Shown here: positions 1 to 9,367 of the stretch, piece after piece | How the letters are laid out: each line of letters opens with the position of its first letter | How positions within the stretch are numbered: position 1 is the first letter of the stretch | Source: Halocalculus aciditolerans | GTDB lineage: Archaea; Halobacteriota; Halobacteria; Halobacteriales; Halobacteriaceae | Assembly (NCBI RefSeq): GCF_014647475.1 | Contig: NZ_BMPG01000005.1 | Coordinates: 62,001-126,000 of the forward strand | Direction of reading: 5' to 3' | DNA length: 64,000 nt | Position numbers and translations under genes: made by a program | The notes under the pieces: model-generated | What the model was told of the DNA's origin: nothing | Seen by the model: the letters and a program-made list of their open reading frames with translations, nothing else | Databases searched by the model: none

Positions 1-1
1 C

Positions 2-1369
2 CAAGGCGTCGACGGCCCGATGACCGCGGCGTCCGCCGACGACCGCGATTTTCACCTCGTCCTCCTCGACAACGGCCGGATGGACATGCGCGACGACGAC
101 CACCTGAAGGAGACGCTCTACTGCATCCGGTGTTCGGCGTGCTCGAACGCCTGCGCGAACTTCCAGCACGTCGGCGGCCACGCCTTCGGCGGCGAGACCT
201 ACTCTGGAGGTATTGGCACCGGCTGGGAGGCCGGCGTCCACGGCCTCGACTCGGCGGGCGAGTTCTCCGACTTCTGCACCGGCTGCTCGCGGTGCACGAC
301 CGCCTGTCCCGTCGAAATCGACATCCCGTGGATCAACGAGGTCGTCCGCGACCGCGTGAACCACCAGGGCAGAGAGGAGGGCTTCGACTTCCTCGTCGAC
401 GGCCTCTCACCCGACGCCGAGCCCGGCCGCCTCGACGTCGAGAAACGCTTGTTCGGGAACGTCGGCCTGCTCGCGGACGCCGGCAGCGCCACCGCGCCGC
501 TCTCGAACCTCGTCGCCTCGTTCGGGCCGGCGCGCGACCTCATGGAGCGAGTAACAGGAATCGACGCGCGCCGCGACCTCCCCGAGTGGCAGCGCGAGAC
601 GCTCCAGGACTGGTTCGCGAGACGCGGCGGCTCGACGGTCGACGAAGCCGCCGCGTCCCGCTCCGCCGTCCTCTACCCCGACGTCTACACCGACCACGTC
701 CAGGTCGAGCGCGGGAAAGCCGCCGTCCGCGTCCTCGAAGCCCTCGACGTCCACGTCACGATTCCCGACCTCCCCGAGTCCGGGCGCGCCCCGCTGAGCC
801 AGGGGATGATCGACACCGCCGACGACCGCGCGAGCGCCGTCTACGGCGGCCTCGCAGAACACCTCGACGCCGGGCGGGACGTCGTCGTCATCGAACCCAG
901 CGACCTCGCGATGTTCCGCGAGGACTACGAGCACTTCCTCCCGGACGCCTCCTTCGAGCGCCTCAGCGAGAACGCCTACGAGGTCTTCGAGTACGTCTAC
1001 GGCCGGCTCGACGAAGGCGCGACCCTCGACGCTCTTCGGGCTGGACACGAACGCCTCGCCTACCACGCCCACTGCCAGCAGCGCACCCTCGACCTCGCCC
1101 CCTACACCGAATCCGTGCTCGAACGCCTCGGCTACGACCTCCTCACGACCGACGTCGAATGCTGCGGGATGGCCGGGAGCTTCGGCTACAAATCCGAATA
1201 CTACGAACTCTCCATGGACGTCGGCGAGGACGTGAGAGAACAACTCTCCACCACCGACGCCGCGGACCGCCGCGTCGTCGCCTCCGGCACGTCGTGTCTC
1301 GAACAGCTCTCCGACCTCCTCCGTAAGCCGACCCGACACCCGATCGAAGTCGTCGACCCGCGCCGGTAA
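2..1369 (+). CDS. LutB-like (Fe-S)/CCG-domain protein, 5' partial
   Basis: This is the C-terminal part of an iron-sulfur oxidoreductase of the LutB/LldF type, linked to lactate or similar organic-acid oxidation. The frame is open to the window edge, so the true start and the N-terminal LUD domain probably lie outside. The ATG at 20 is likely internal, because the preceding codons already read in frame. Counting from that ATG, two ferredoxin-type cysteine clusters are visible: C35, C38, C41, C45 and C86, C89, C92, C96. The second is followed by Pro, as in 4Fe-4S ferredoxin folds. The C-terminal half has the cysteine-rich CCG-type pattern, with an HAHCQQ segment and a VECCGMAGSFGY segment. The exact substrate cannot be read from the fragment; glycolate or glycerol-phosphate oxidase subunits share this architecture. 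Confidence 0.85.
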   Translation, partial: QGVDGPMTAASADDRDFHLVLLDNGRMDMRDDDHLKETLYCIRCSACSNACANFQHVGGHAFGGETYSGGIGTGWEAGVHGLDSAGEFSDFCTGCSRCTTACPVEIDIPWINEVVRDRVNHQGREEGFDFLVDGLSPDAEPGRLDVEKRLFGNVGLLADAGSATAPLSNLVASFGPARDLMERVTGIDARRDLPEWQRETLQDWFARRGGSTVDEAAASRSAVLYPDVYTDHVQVERGKAAVRVLEALDVHVTIPDLPESGRAPLSQGMIDTADDRASAVYGGLAEHLDAGRDVVVIEPSDLAMFREDYEHFLPDASFERLSENAYEVFEYVYGRLDEGATLDALRAGHERLAYHAHCQQRTLDLAPYTESVLERLGYDLLTTDVECCGMAGSFGYKSEYYELSMDVGEDVREQLSTTDAADRRVVASGTSCLEQLSDLLRKPTRHPIEVVDPRR

Positions 1370-2587
1370 CTACGTCCAGAGGCGCTCGTCGAACGCCGCT
1401 TCCACGGTCGCGTTCCCGGCCGCGCGACCGGACTCCGCGCGGTACTCGCCGGGGTCGACGCCGCCGCGTTTGATCGTGTTGAGCGCTTCGATCAGTCCCC
1501 CAGCGCCGCGTTCGAGGCGGAACCAGCCGGTGGTGACGCGCCCGCTGTCGTTCACGCGGAGCATGAACGGACCGTCGTTCCCGCTCGCGGCGGCGTCGAC
1601 GCCGCTGCGGGCGAGCGTGGCGTTCCCGGACTCGACGTACGCGTATGCGACAGTCGCGTTCACGTCCGGCGTGAGGCCGCTCGCGTCGACTCGCGCGTCC
1701 GCGAACCGGACGAGGAGGAGCGGCCCGTCGGTCTCGCGGACTGCGTCCGCTCGCCGCACGGTCGCGCCGCGCGCTTCGAGGCGCTCTGCGGCCGCGGTCG
1801 CAGTCGCGTTGCGGAGGACCGGGTCACCGCCGGTCGCGACGACCGTGACCGTTCGGTCCGCGACGTCGGGAACGCCGGCGTTCGCCGACGAGGCCGTCGA
1901 CCCGGCCGGTGCGGTGAACGTGTAGTATTCGCCCGAGACGGCGGGGCTGTACGCGATTGCCGCGGGCGTGAGGCACGCCGCGGCGACGACGACCGCGACG
2001 GAGAGGAGGGCCTTGCGCTGCATGGGATTCAGCGCGAGACGCCCCCGCCACCCTCGTTCGTCGGGGTCGCGGGCCGCGGACGCGTAGGTGACGAGGAGCG
2101 TGACCGCGCCCGTGCCGGCCGCGAGGACGTGCCGCGGGTCGGTGAACGCGTCGACGTACCGCGACACCGCTGCGAGGACGGCGAGGAGGCCGAGCGCGCC
2201 GAGGAGGCGCTTCAGCGTCGCGAACAGTCCGGATCTCCGCTCTTCCGCGCCGACGAACACGACCATCGGTTCCTCAGGAGGCGCGTACACGGACATCTCG
2301 CGGCCGCGCGACGAGTACTCGGTGTCCGCGACTCGAACGAGGTCCGCGTCCCGGAGCTTCTCCAAGTGGTACATCGCGTTCTGGACGGAGGTGTCGGCGC
2401 GCTCGGCGAGCGCCGACGGCGTCCCCGTCTCGCGGTGGACTTCCGCGAGAATTGTCCGCGTGGTCTCCGCGGAGAGCGCGTCGAACACGGCGTCCGCGTC
2501 CTCGTCACCGACGTCCAGCACGCGGAGCGCGCCGTCCTGGTCGCTCGACGGCTCGACGTCCCGGTCGCGAGAGGGTAGCAGCGACAT
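1370..2587 (-). CDS. membrane-anchored winged-helix (ArsR-like) regulator
   Basis: The 405-residue protein starts at the ATG at 2587. In-frame sequence further upstream has no haloarchaeal character and was excluded. Residues about 30-100 form a winged helix-turn-helix of the ArsR type (ETTRTILAEVHRETGTPSAL, then an NAMYHLEKLRDADLV recognition region). Three hydrophobic segments follow at about 127-142, 153-169 and 193-212. The last roughly 190 residues are polar with several N-x-S/T sequons, which suggests an exported domain. The layout is that of a one-component membrane regulator: DNA binding inside, sensing outside. The gene converges on the preceding Fe-S protein gene with no gap. The ligand and target genes are unknown. 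Confidence 0.82.
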   Translation of the reverse strand: MSLLPSRDRDVEPSSDQDGALRVLDVGDEDADAVFDALSAETTRTILAEVHRETGTPSALAERADTSVQNAMYHLEKLRDADLVRVADTEYSSRGREMSVYAPPEEPMVVFVGAEERRSGLFATLKRLLGALGLLAVLAAVSRYVDAFTDPRHVLAAGTGAVTLLVTYASAARDPDERGWRGRLALNPMQRKALLSVAVVVAAACLTPAAIAYSPAVSGEYYTFTAPAGSTASSANAGVPDVADRTVTVVATGGDPVLRNATATAAAERLEARGATVRRADAVRETDGPLLLVRFADARVDASGLTPDVNATVAYAYVESGNATLARSGVDAAASGNDGPFMLRVNDSGRVTTGWFRLERGAGGLIEALNTIKRGGVDPGEYRAESGRAAGNATVEAAFDERLWT

Positions 2588-2862
2588 CACGTCGACTCGA
2601 CCGAGGAGACAGAGACAGTTAGGGGTTCGCCAGGGTTCGACCGCGATTGAACAGAGACACGCGCCGCCCGCCGCCCGCCGCGCCACGATTCGTCCCGGCT
2701 GCCGCCGACTCCTCCGTACCGACTCCGTCGAAACGGACGTCTGCGTCGCCGGGGCGGGCCCGGACGGCGACCACATCCGCGTCGCCACCCACTCCTTCAC
2801 CGGCCCCCGGGTCGTCGACGCACCGACGAACCTACTTACCGCGCCGCCGCCAACCGCGACGT

Positions 2863-3738
2863 ATGGACGACGCAGTGATCGAGACGCTCCCGCCCGCGGA
2901 GGCGTTCGCGCTCGTCGGCGACGAGACGCGATTCGCCATCCTCGAAGCGCTCGCCGAGGCGGACGCGTCCGTCGCGTTCACCGAGTTGCGAGAGCGCGTC
3001 GGCGTCCGCGACTCCGGCCAGTTCAACTACCACCTCCGGAAGCTCGACGGTCGCTTCGTCGCGAAAGACGACGGCTACCGCCTCACGCCCGCCGGCCGCC
3101 GCCTCGTCGGTGCCGTCCTCTCCGGGGGGTTCACCGCCGAATTCGACGCCGACCCCATCCCGCTCGACGCCGGCTGCCCGCGCTGCGATACGGCTCTCGC
3201 CGTTCGCTTCGAGGAGTCCCGCGTCTTCGTCGTCTGCGACGACTGCGACTACCACGTCGTCCACGTCGACGTCCCACCCGCCGTCGTCGAGGACTACGAA
3301 CGCGATGCCGTCCCCGGCGTCGTCGACCGCTGGATCAAGCGCTTCGTCACCTCCCTCGACTACGGCATCTGTCCGTTCTGCGACGGGCGAATCGACCGGT
3401 CGGTTCCCGTCCGCGGCGACCCCGACGCCCCCGGCTGGGTCGCCGAGTACGACTACCCCGCCGGCGTCAGGGACGCCTGTCGCCGCTGTGGGTTCGACGC
3501 GACCTCCGGCGTTCCCGTCCAGCTCCTCCACCGTCCCGCCGTCGTCGCCTTCTACCACGACCACGGCGTCGACCTCCGCGAGCAGCCGCTCTGGGCGTTC
3601 GACTTCGAAGACGACTCGACGGCCCGCGTCACCGCCCGCGACCCCCTCCGGCTCGCCGTCGACTACCACGCCGACGGCGACACGCTCACCCTCACCCTCG
3701 ACGCCGACCTCACCGTCCTCGACAGCCGAGTCGCGTAG
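2863..3738 (+). CDS. winged-helix regulator with two zinc-ribbon-like cysteine sets
   Basis: A 291-residue protein. The ATG at 2863 is followed directly by the conserved helix-turn-helix, so the longer in-frame extension was rejected. Residues 15-85 form an ArsR-like winged helix (GDETRFAILEALAEA, then SGQFNYHLRKLDGRF). The rest carries paired CxxC motifs at C105/C108 with C125/C128 and at C170/C173 with C206/C209, which look like two zinc ribbons. Haloarchaea have many uncharacterised regulators with this plan. It is divergent from the membrane regulator gene at 1370-2587, and the short spacer may hold both promoters. The zinc sites could be structural or sensory; the sequence does not decide. 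Confidence 0.8.
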   Translation: MDDAVIETLPPAEAFALVGDETRFAILEALAEADASVAFTELRERVGVRDSGQFNYHLRKLDGRFVAKDDGYRLTPAGRRLVGAVLSGGFTAEFDADPIPLDAGCPRCDTALAVRFEESRVFVVCDDCDYHVVHVDVPPAVVEDYERDAVPGVVDRWIKRFVTSLDYGICPFCDGRIDRSVPVRGDPDAPGWVAEYDYPAGVRDACRRCGFDATSGVPVQLLHRPAVVAFYHDHGVDLREQPLWAFDFEDDSTARVTARDPLRLAVDYHADGDTLTLTLDADLTVLDSRVA

Positions 3739-3741
3739 TCG

Positions 3742-4977
3742 CTACTCCTCGGGAATCGCGCCCGCGTCGCGGAGCGCCCCCAACTCCTCGTCGCCGTAGC
3801 CGTACTCGCGGAGGACTTCCTCCGTGTGCTCGCCGAGGAGCGGCGGGTGGCGGTACGCCTTTACTTGTGAGTGGGAGAACTTCATCGGGCTCCCGGGCAC
3901 GGTGATGGAGCCGGCGGTCGGGTGGTCGATATCCCACGCCATCTCCCGCGCCTCGACCTGCGGGCTCGCGAAGACTTCCTCCATATCTTTCACGTCGCTC
4001 GCCGGGACGCCGTGCTCTTCGAAGCGCGCGAGCAGGGCGGCCGTCGACTCCCCGCCGAGCTCCGCGCTCAGGACGGCGTCGAGCTCGTCGCGGTTCGTGA
4101 TGCGTTTCGTGTTCGTCGCGAACCGCTCGTCCTCGGCGAGACCGGGGCGGTCGATGGCGTCGCAGAACTTCGGCCAGAGGTTCTCCGACGCACAGGCGAC
4201 GACGACGTAGCCGTCCGCCGTCTCGAACGCCTGATACGGCGCGAGGTTCGGATGCTTGCTCCCCATCCGCCCCGGCGGGCTCCCGCTCGCGAAGTAGTTC
4301 GCCGCCTGATACGACATGAGCGCGGCCTGCCCGTCGAGCAGGCTCACGTCCACCTTCTGCCCGACGCCGTCGCCGAGCTCGCGCTCGAAGAGCGCCGCGA
4401 GCACACCCTGCGTCGCGTACATCGACGCCGTGATGTCCGCGATGGCGACGCCGACGCGCACCGGCGCGCCGTCCTCCTCGCCCGTAATCGACATCATCCC
4501 GCCCTCCGCCTGCATCATCAGGTCGTACGCCGGCTCGTCGCGCTTCGGCCCCCACTCACCGTACCCGGAGAGTTTCGCGTACACGAGTCCGGGGTTCTCC
4601 TCGCGGAGGTCCTCGTAGCCGATCCCCCACGACTCCATCGTCCCCACGCGGAAGTTCTCCACGAGGACGTCCGCTTCCGCCGCCAGGTCCGCGAACGCCG
4701 CCTTCCCCTCGTCCGTCTTCAGGTTCAGCTCCACGGAGCGCTTGTTCCGGTTCACGCTCGCGTAGTAGGCGGCCTCGCCGCTCTCGCCGTACGTCGGCGG
4801 ATGCCACCCACGCGTCTGGTCGCCCACCTCCGGGCGCTCGACCTTGATTACTTCCGCGCCGAGGTCGCCGAGCTGCATCGTGCAGAACGGCCCGACGAGC
4901 ACGCGGCTCGCGTCCAGAACCGTGATTCCGTCGAGCGGCCCGGTGTCGCCGTCCGGCCGTCGCGCTTCGCCCGTCAT
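3742..4977 (-). CDS. CaiB/BaiF family (class III) CoA transferase
   Basis: A 411-residue protein, the usual length for formyl-CoA:oxalate CoA-transferase relatives. The N-terminal signature LDGITVLDASRVLVGPFCTM and the region NRNKRSVELNLKTDEG are typical. The catalytic aspartate should be D152 in the EPAYDLMMQAEGGMM segment, which forms the aspartyl-CoA intermediate in this family. It moves CoA between organic acids in the cytoplasm; the sequence does not fix the substrates. Candidates include succinyl-CoA:mesaconate, citramalate and carnitine-type acids. The gene follows the VTT membrane protein gene on the same strand after about 67 bases. Confidence 0.88.
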   Translation of the reverse strand: MTGEARRPDGDTGPLDGITVLDASRVLVGPFCTMQLGDLGAEVIKVERPEVGDQTRGWHPPTYGESGEAAYYASVNRNKRSVELNLKTDEGKAAFADLAAEADVLVENFRVGTMESWGIGYEDLREENPGLVYAKLSGYGEWGPKRDEPAYDLMMQAEGGMMSITGEEDGAPVRVGVAIADITASMYATQGVLAALFERELGDGVGQKVDVSLLDGQAALMSYQAANYFASGSPPGRMGSKHPNLAPYQAFETADGYVVVACASENLWPKFCDAIDRPGLAEDERFATNTKRITNRDELDAVLSAELGGESTAALLARFEEHGVPASDVKDMEEVFASPQVEAREMAWDIDHPTAGSITVPGSPMKFSHSQVKAYRHPPLLGEHTEEVLREYGYGDEELGALRDAGAIPEE

Positions 4978-5044
4978 CGCTCCGTCCTCCGCGGCGTCGG
5001 TCCGTGCATACTCGGAGATGCGACCCCCGCTCCCCTAAATCGTC

Positions 5045-5584
5045 CTATAGCCAGTCGGTCGGGAGGACGGCGAGGACGCCGGCGGCGAGGCCGGCGACGA
5101 TGAGCAGGCGGACGACGGTGCCGACGAACGCGGCGGCGGCGAACTCCACGGGGTCGTCGTGGCCGACGGAGAACGCGTATATCGCCGCCGTGTCGGGCGC
5201 GCCCGGTATCGAGAGCGTCGTCACGAGCCCGAGCACGCCGTACCTGCGGACGACGCCGCCGATAGCGGCTTCGACGGCGACGACCGGACCGAAGCGGAAC
5301 CGGCCGGTGATGGCGGCGAACCGGTTCGTACTCGCCGCGCGCCGCGAGACCTTGAGCGCGACGACGCCCCCGGCGGCCTTCCCGGCCGACGCGACGACGA
5401 CGAGCACCGCGAGGTCGCCCCAGCCCGGCAGTCCGAGGTTGATCGGCGCGAGGAGCACGAGCTCGCTCGGCAGCGGGAGCGCGACCGCACAGAGAAAGGA
5501 GAAGACGAAGACGACGAGGAGTCCGAGCGGCCCGCTCGCCGACCGGACGAGGGCGTCGAGGGCGGAGAGGCCTTCCACGGGCAC
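5045..5584 (-). CDS. VTT/DedA-like membrane protein
   Basis: A 179-residue, highly hydrophobic protein with about five membrane segments. It starts at a GTG (5584). The segment PLPSELVLLAPINLGLPGWG, followed by a re-entrant-like VVVASAGKAAGGVVALKVSRR, resembles the VTT (SNARE-associated, YqaA/DedA) family. Bacterial members work as lipid flippases or affect membrane homeostasis. The gene lies 33 bases after the M20 peptidase stop on the same strand, so the two may be co-transcribed. No substrate can be assigned. Confidence 0.75.
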   Translation of the reverse strand: MPVEGLSALDALVRSASGPLGLLVVFVFSFLCAVALPLPSELVLLAPINLGLPGWGDLAVLVVVASAGKAAGGVVALKVSRRAASTNRFAAITGRFRFGPVVAVEAAIGGVVRRYGVLGLVTTLSIPGAPDTAAIYAFSVGHDDPVEFAAAAFVGTVVRLLIVAGLAAGVLAVLPTDWL

Positions 5585-5617
5585 TGACAGGCGGTTAGGC
5601 GACCACCAGCCTAAACG

Positions 5618-6886
5618 CTACGGCTCCCCGTCGAGGAACCGCCGCGCCGCGTCCGCGAGCACCGCGCGCGCCGTCTCTACCTCCGGCCAGTGGACGTGCT
5701 CGTTCGGGTAGTGCGCGACGTCGATGCTCCCGGGACCGAAGATGACGGTCGGAATCCCCGCGTCGAGGTAGTGTCTGGAGTCCGCGCCGTACGTCGCCCC
5801 CGTCGGCGTCGCGTCGAGGTCGCGCGCCCGCATCGCCGCCTGCAGGCGCTCCACGACGCGCGCTCCTTCGTCCACTTCCGCGGCGGTGAACTGCACGCTG
5901 AACCGCTCGAAACGCGGCGGGTGCTCGCGCAGCCACTCGCGGTCCGCCGCGACCGATTCGAGGCGCTCCCGGAACTCGGCCTCCACTTCCTCGACGGTCT
6001 CGCCGGGCGCGACGCCGATGCGGACCTGCGCGGTCAGCGAGGCGGGGACGCTCGACGCCCACGACCCCGCGCGGACCGTGCCGAAATTCACCGGCCACTT
6101 CACGGGGTAGCCCTCGTAGAGCGGGTGCGTCACGCGCTCCTCGCGCTCGGCTTCGAGAGCCACGAAGGCCTCCCGGATGGCCTCGAAGTGCGGGAGGACG
6201 GATTCGCCGCGCCAGCGCGTCGCCGCGTGCGCCGACCGCCCCTCTAGTTCGAGCTCCATCATCGCGCTCCCCTCCGTCGCCGTCACGGGCCGGAGCTCCG
6301 TCGGCTCCGCGACGATACAGGCGTCGCGCTCGAAGCCCCACGGGCTCGCCTTCGCGGACTGCGCCGCGCCCAAGCCGCCTTCTTCCTCGCCCGCCACCGC
6401 CTCGACGACGACGCGGCCGTCGAGGTCGTCGCCGTGCGCGTCGTGCAGGGCCTTCGCCGCGAACACGCACGCCGTCAACCCCGCCTTCATGTCGGCCGCG
6501 CCGCGCGCGTAGAGGTCGTCGCCGTCCCACGTCGGCTCCCACGGGTCCGTCTCCCACTCCGCCTCCTCGACCGGCACGACGTCGAAGTGGCCGTTGAGCA
6601 CGAGCGCCGGCCCGGCGTCCGGGTCGCCGAACTCCAGCACGCCCCCGACGCTCACCCGGTCGTCGAGGTCGAGCGTCTCCATCGGCGGGAACGCCGAATC
6701 CTGCGAGAGGACGTCCGGGTCCGGCTCCCACGTCGCCGTCTCGAACCCGAGGTCGTCCAGCGCCTCCGCGACGAACGCCGCCGCCTCGGCTTCCTCGCCG
6801 TCCGTCGACGGATACGCGAGCAGTCGCTCCGCGAACGTCCGCATCGCCGCATCGAGGTCCCCGTCCTCGTTCTCGTCGAAGGTCAT
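5618..6886 (-). CDS. M20 family metallopeptidase (ArgE/DapE-like deacylase)
   Basis: A 422-residue zinc-dependent amidohydrolase of the M20 family. Expected metal and catalytic residues are visible: H100 and D102 in NGHFDVVP, D132 in RGAADMKAG, the E167/E168 pair in AGEEEGG, and a C-terminal region with a possible last metal His at YGADSRHYLDAG. A dimerisation lid domain lies between. Members cleave N-acyl or peptide bonds of amino-acid derivatives. It is longer than the LysK/ArgE enzymes of LysW-dependent arginine synthesis and lies 11 kb from that operon, so I do not assign it there. The ATG at 6886 is the only start upstream of the conserved domain. Confidence 0.85.
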   Translation of the reverse strand: MTFDENEDGDLDAAMRTFAERLLAYPSTDGEEAEAAAFVAEALDDLGFETATWEPDPDVLSQDSAFPPMETLDLDDRVSVGGVLEFGDPDAGPALVLNGHFDVVPVEEAEWETDPWEPTWDGDDLYARGAADMKAGLTACVFAAKALHDAHGDDLDGRVVVEAVAGEEEGGLGAAQSAKASPWGFERDACIVAEPTELRPVTATEGSAMMELELEGRSAHAATRWRGESVLPHFEAIREAFVALEAEREERVTHPLYEGYPVKWPVNFGTVRAGSWASSVPASLTAQVRIGVAPGETVEEVEAEFRERLESVAADREWLREHPPRFERFSVQFTAAEVDEGARVVERLQAAMRARDLDATPTGATYGADSRHYLDAGIPTVIFGPGSIDVAHYPNEHVHWPEVETARAVLADAARRFLDGEP

Positions 6887-6994
6887 ACCCGATTCGTCGG
6901 CCCTCGCCGCCTTAGCGTTCCGGGATTGTCGTCACTCGCGGCGGCCGCCTCCGCGGACGCCACCCGTTAAGGCCTGCGCCGCGAACACACGGCC

Positions 6995-7561
6995 ATGAGC
7001 TTCGACGAGGACGCGTGGCGGGACGCGCTCGAAGACCACCGCACCGCCAAGGACGACTACCTCCGCGACCACCCGCACTCCCCGCTCCCCCGCACGCTCG
7101 ACGATTTCGACGGCCTCGACTACTACCCGCCCGACCCCGACTACCGATTCGAACTCTCCCTCGACGTCGACCCCGAGAAGGAGGACGTCGTCGTCGACAC
7201 CACGCAGGGCGGCGAACGCCAGTACCGCTGCTGGGGAACCTTCACCTTCCGACTTAACGGTGCGGAGCGCACCCTCGCCGCCTACCGGAGCTCGCCCGGC
7301 GAGGACCGCCTCTGGGTGCCGTTCCGCGACGAGACGAACGGCGACACCACCTACGGCGCGGGCCGCTACCTCGACCTCGACGAAGACGACCGAATCGACC
7401 CCGACACCGAGACGTGGGTGGTCGACTTCAACCTCGCGTACAGCCCCTTCTGCGCGTACTCGGACGCCTACGAGTGCCCCATCGTCCCCCAGGAGAACCG
7501 CCTCGACACCCGCGTCGAAGCCGGCGAGCGCTACGACCCCGCCGACTTCGGGCACGAGTGA
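6995..7561 (+). CDS. DUF1684 family protein
   Basis: A 188-residue cytoplasmic protein with the DUF1684 hallmark near the C-terminus, FNLAYSPFCAYSDAYECPIV followed by PQENRL. The N-terminus has the family's WRDALEDHRTAKDDYLRDHP pattern. The biochemical function is not established; the conserved Asn, Cys and aromatic cluster suggests a ligand site. It stands alone on the plus strand, divergent from the M20 peptidase gene and about 50 bases before ubaA. Confidence 0.85.
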   Translation: MSFDEDAWRDALEDHRTAKDDYLRDHPHSPLPRTLDDFDGLDYYPPDPDYRFELSLDVDPEKEDVVVDTTQGGERQYRCWGTFTFRLNGAERTLAAYRSSPGEDRLWVPFRDETNGDTTYGAGRYLDLDEDDRIDPDTETWVVDFNLAYSPFCAYSDAYECPIVPQENRLDTRVEAGERYDPADFGHE

Positions 7562-7579
7562 CCCGTGACGGATGACGAG

Positions 7580-7592
7580 TAAAACCGTTAAC
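7580..7592 (+). promoter_or_regulatory. probable ubaA promoter (TATA-like)
   Basis: The AT-rich stretch TAAAACCGTTAAC is centred about 28-30 bases before the ubaA ATG at 7616, the spacing expected for a leaderless haloarchaeal transcript. Read by eye only. Confidence 0.4.
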
Positions 7593-7615
7593 CCCGCTCG
7601 CACGAACCAGTACGT

Positions 7616-8437
7616 ATGAGTGGTCTCGACCTGGACGCCGTGCAGCTCGACCGGTACTCCAGACACATCATCATGGAGGACGTCGGGCCGGGCGGCCAGC
7701 GGGCGCTCCTCGACGCGGACGTGCTCGTGGTCGGCGCGGGCGGCCTCGGCGCGCCCGCCATCCAGTATCTCGCCGCCGCGGGCGTCGGCACGCTTCACGT
7801 CGTCGACGACGACGTCGTCGAGCGCTCCAACCTCCAGCGCCAGATCATCCACGGCGAGGACGACGTCGGCCGGCCGAAAGTCGAATCAGCGAGAGAATTC
7901 GTCGCCGACCTCAACCCCGACGTCGACGTCCACACCCACGAGACGCGCCTCACGAAGGAGAACGCCGACGCCGTCATCGGCGGCCGCGACGTCGTCGTGG
8001 ACTGCGCGGACAACTTCCCGACGCGCTACCTCGTCAACGACTACTGCACCCTCAACGAAATCCCCTACAGCCACGGCGCGATCTACCGCTTCGAGGGGCA
8101 GGTGACGACCTTCCCCGGTCACGCGGAGTCGCCGTGCTACCGGTGTCTGTTCCCCGAAGCACCCCCGGAAGGCGTCGCGCCCGACTGCGCGACCGCGGGC
8201 GTCCTCGGCGTCCTCCCCGGCACAATCGGGTGCATTCAGGCGACCGAAGCGATGAAGCTCGCGATGGACGTCGGCGAGGTGTTGGAGGGCCGCCTCCTCT
8301 ACTACGACGCCATGGACCTCTCCTTCCAGGAAGTCACGCTCGCGAAGAACCCGGAGTGTCCCGTCTGCGGCGACGACCCCGAAATCGATTCTGTCGCCGA
8401 CGTCACGTACGCGGACGCCTGCGCGGTTCGCTCCTAA
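7616..8437 (+). CDS. ubaA: E1-like ubiquitin-activating enzyme UbaA (ThiF/MoeB family)
   Basis: A 273-residue adenylyltransferase. In Haloferax volcanii, UbaA adenylates the C-terminal glycine of small archaeal modifier proteins. It serves both protein conjugation and sulfur transfer to molybdopterin and tRNA wobble uridine. Visible features are the nucleotide loop VVGAGGLGAPAIQYLAAAG, the SNLQRQIIHGEDDVG motif, zinc ligands C174/C177 paired with a late CPVC, and the catalytic cysteine C191 in APDCATAGVLG. No rhodanese domain is fused. The length and the absence of a second E1 domain match archaeal UbaA. Confidence 0.93.
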   Translation: MSGLDLDAVQLDRYSRHIIMEDVGPGGQRALLDADVLVVGAGGLGAPAIQYLAAAGVGTLHVVDDDVVERSNLQRQIIHGEDDVGRPKVESAREFVADLNPDVDVHTHETRLTKENADAVIGGRDVVVDCADNFPTRYLVNDYCTLNEIPYSHGAIYRFEGQVTTFPGHAESPCYRCLFPEAPPEGVAPDCATAGVLGVLPGTIGCIQATEAMKLAMDVGEVLEGRLLYYDAMDLSFQEVTLAKNPECPVCGDDPEIDSVADVTYADACAVRS

Positions 8438-9298
8438 CTAGCCGCTCATTCGGTCGAGCGCCGCCGCCGTCCCCTCGACGATGCCGGCGACGTGCCCTTT
8501 CTCCTCGTAGGTCGTCAGCGTCGCCTCCGGCACTCGGTCGGCGACGTACTCGCCGTGTGCGTACGGGACGTTTCCGTCCTCGACGCCGTGGTAGACGGCG
8601 ACGGGGACGGTGATCGCGTCGAGGGAGAACCCCCAGTCCGAGGCGAGGAGCGCGTAGTCGCGCGCCACGCCCGCCGACCCGTCCGCGAACGCCTCCTGGG
8701 CGTCCGCGAGCACCGCCGCGCCGACCTCGCCCGCGAGGAGTCGCTGGTCGGGCTCCGGCGGGTCGCTCACCAGCGACTCGACGTCCTCCACCGCGGCGAG
8801 GCCGCGCGCCAGCGCCCACGCCGGGAGGCGCGCCGCGAGCGGCGAGATCCGGCCCGCCGCGAAGAGCACGCGGTCGCCGAGCGTGTGGTCGTCGCCGGGC
8901 GCGCCCGGCGGGCCGAGCCCCGACACCACCGCCGCTTCCTCGACGCGACTCGGCGTTCGCGCGGCGCACGCAAGCGCGAACGGCCCGCCCCCGGAGACGC
9001 CGAGCACCCGGTAGGTGTCCGCGCCGACGTGGTCGGCGAGCGCCGCGACGTCCGTCGCCCAGTCCGCGATTCGGCGGCTCCGACTCGCCGCGTCGGACGC
9101 CCCGACCCCGGGGCGGTCCGGCGCGACGACTCGCACGCCCGCCGCCCGCGCGTCCTCGTCCACGAGCTCGCCCGCCAGCCGCGACCCCGGCGTTCCGTGG
9201 CAGAAGAAGACGACGGGGCCGTCCGGGTCGCCGTACTCCGCGTACGCGACAGACCGCCCCTCCTCCACCGTCACCGTCGACACCCCGCGCTCAGTCAT
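8438..9298 (-). CDS. alpha/beta hydrolase
   Basis: A 286-residue protein; the ATG at 9298 precedes the first beta-strand directly. The oxyanion-hole motif FFCHGTPGSR (H34-G35) and the nucleophile elbow GVSGGG with S102 are clear. An acid in YHGVEDGNVPY and a histidine in EEKGHVAG complete a plausible catalytic triad. It is close to haloperoxidase- and lipase-like hydrolases, but the substrate is unknown. The gene is convergent with ubaA, with stop codons directly abutting, and is the last gene of a minus-strand run behind the PGF-CTERM protein. Confidence 0.87.
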   Translation of the reverse strand: MTERGVSTVTVEEGRSVAYAEYGDPDGPVVFFCHGTPGSRLAGELVDEDARAAGVRVVAPDRPGVGASDAASRSRRIADWATDVAALADHVGADTYRVLGVSGGGPFALACAARTPSRVEEAAVVSGLGPPGAPGDDHTLGDRVLFAAGRISPLAARLPAWALARGLAAVEDVESLVSDPPEPDQRLLAGEVGAAVLADAQEAFADGSAGVARDYALLASDWGFSLDAITVPVAVYHGVEDGNVPYAHGEYVADRVPEATLTTYEEKGHVAGIVEGTAAALDRMSG

Positions 9299-9367
9299 CA
9301 CGCGGTACTTCGCGGCGACGCGGCAAAAGCGTACTCGCCGACGGTGCATCTGCCGGCGGCTCGCGCG

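Noticed and set aside
5618-6886. M20 peptidase as the missing ArgE/LysK of the arginine pathway
   Set aside because: It is clearly longer than LysK, lies 11 kb away and groups by eye with general ArgE/DapE-like deacylases.
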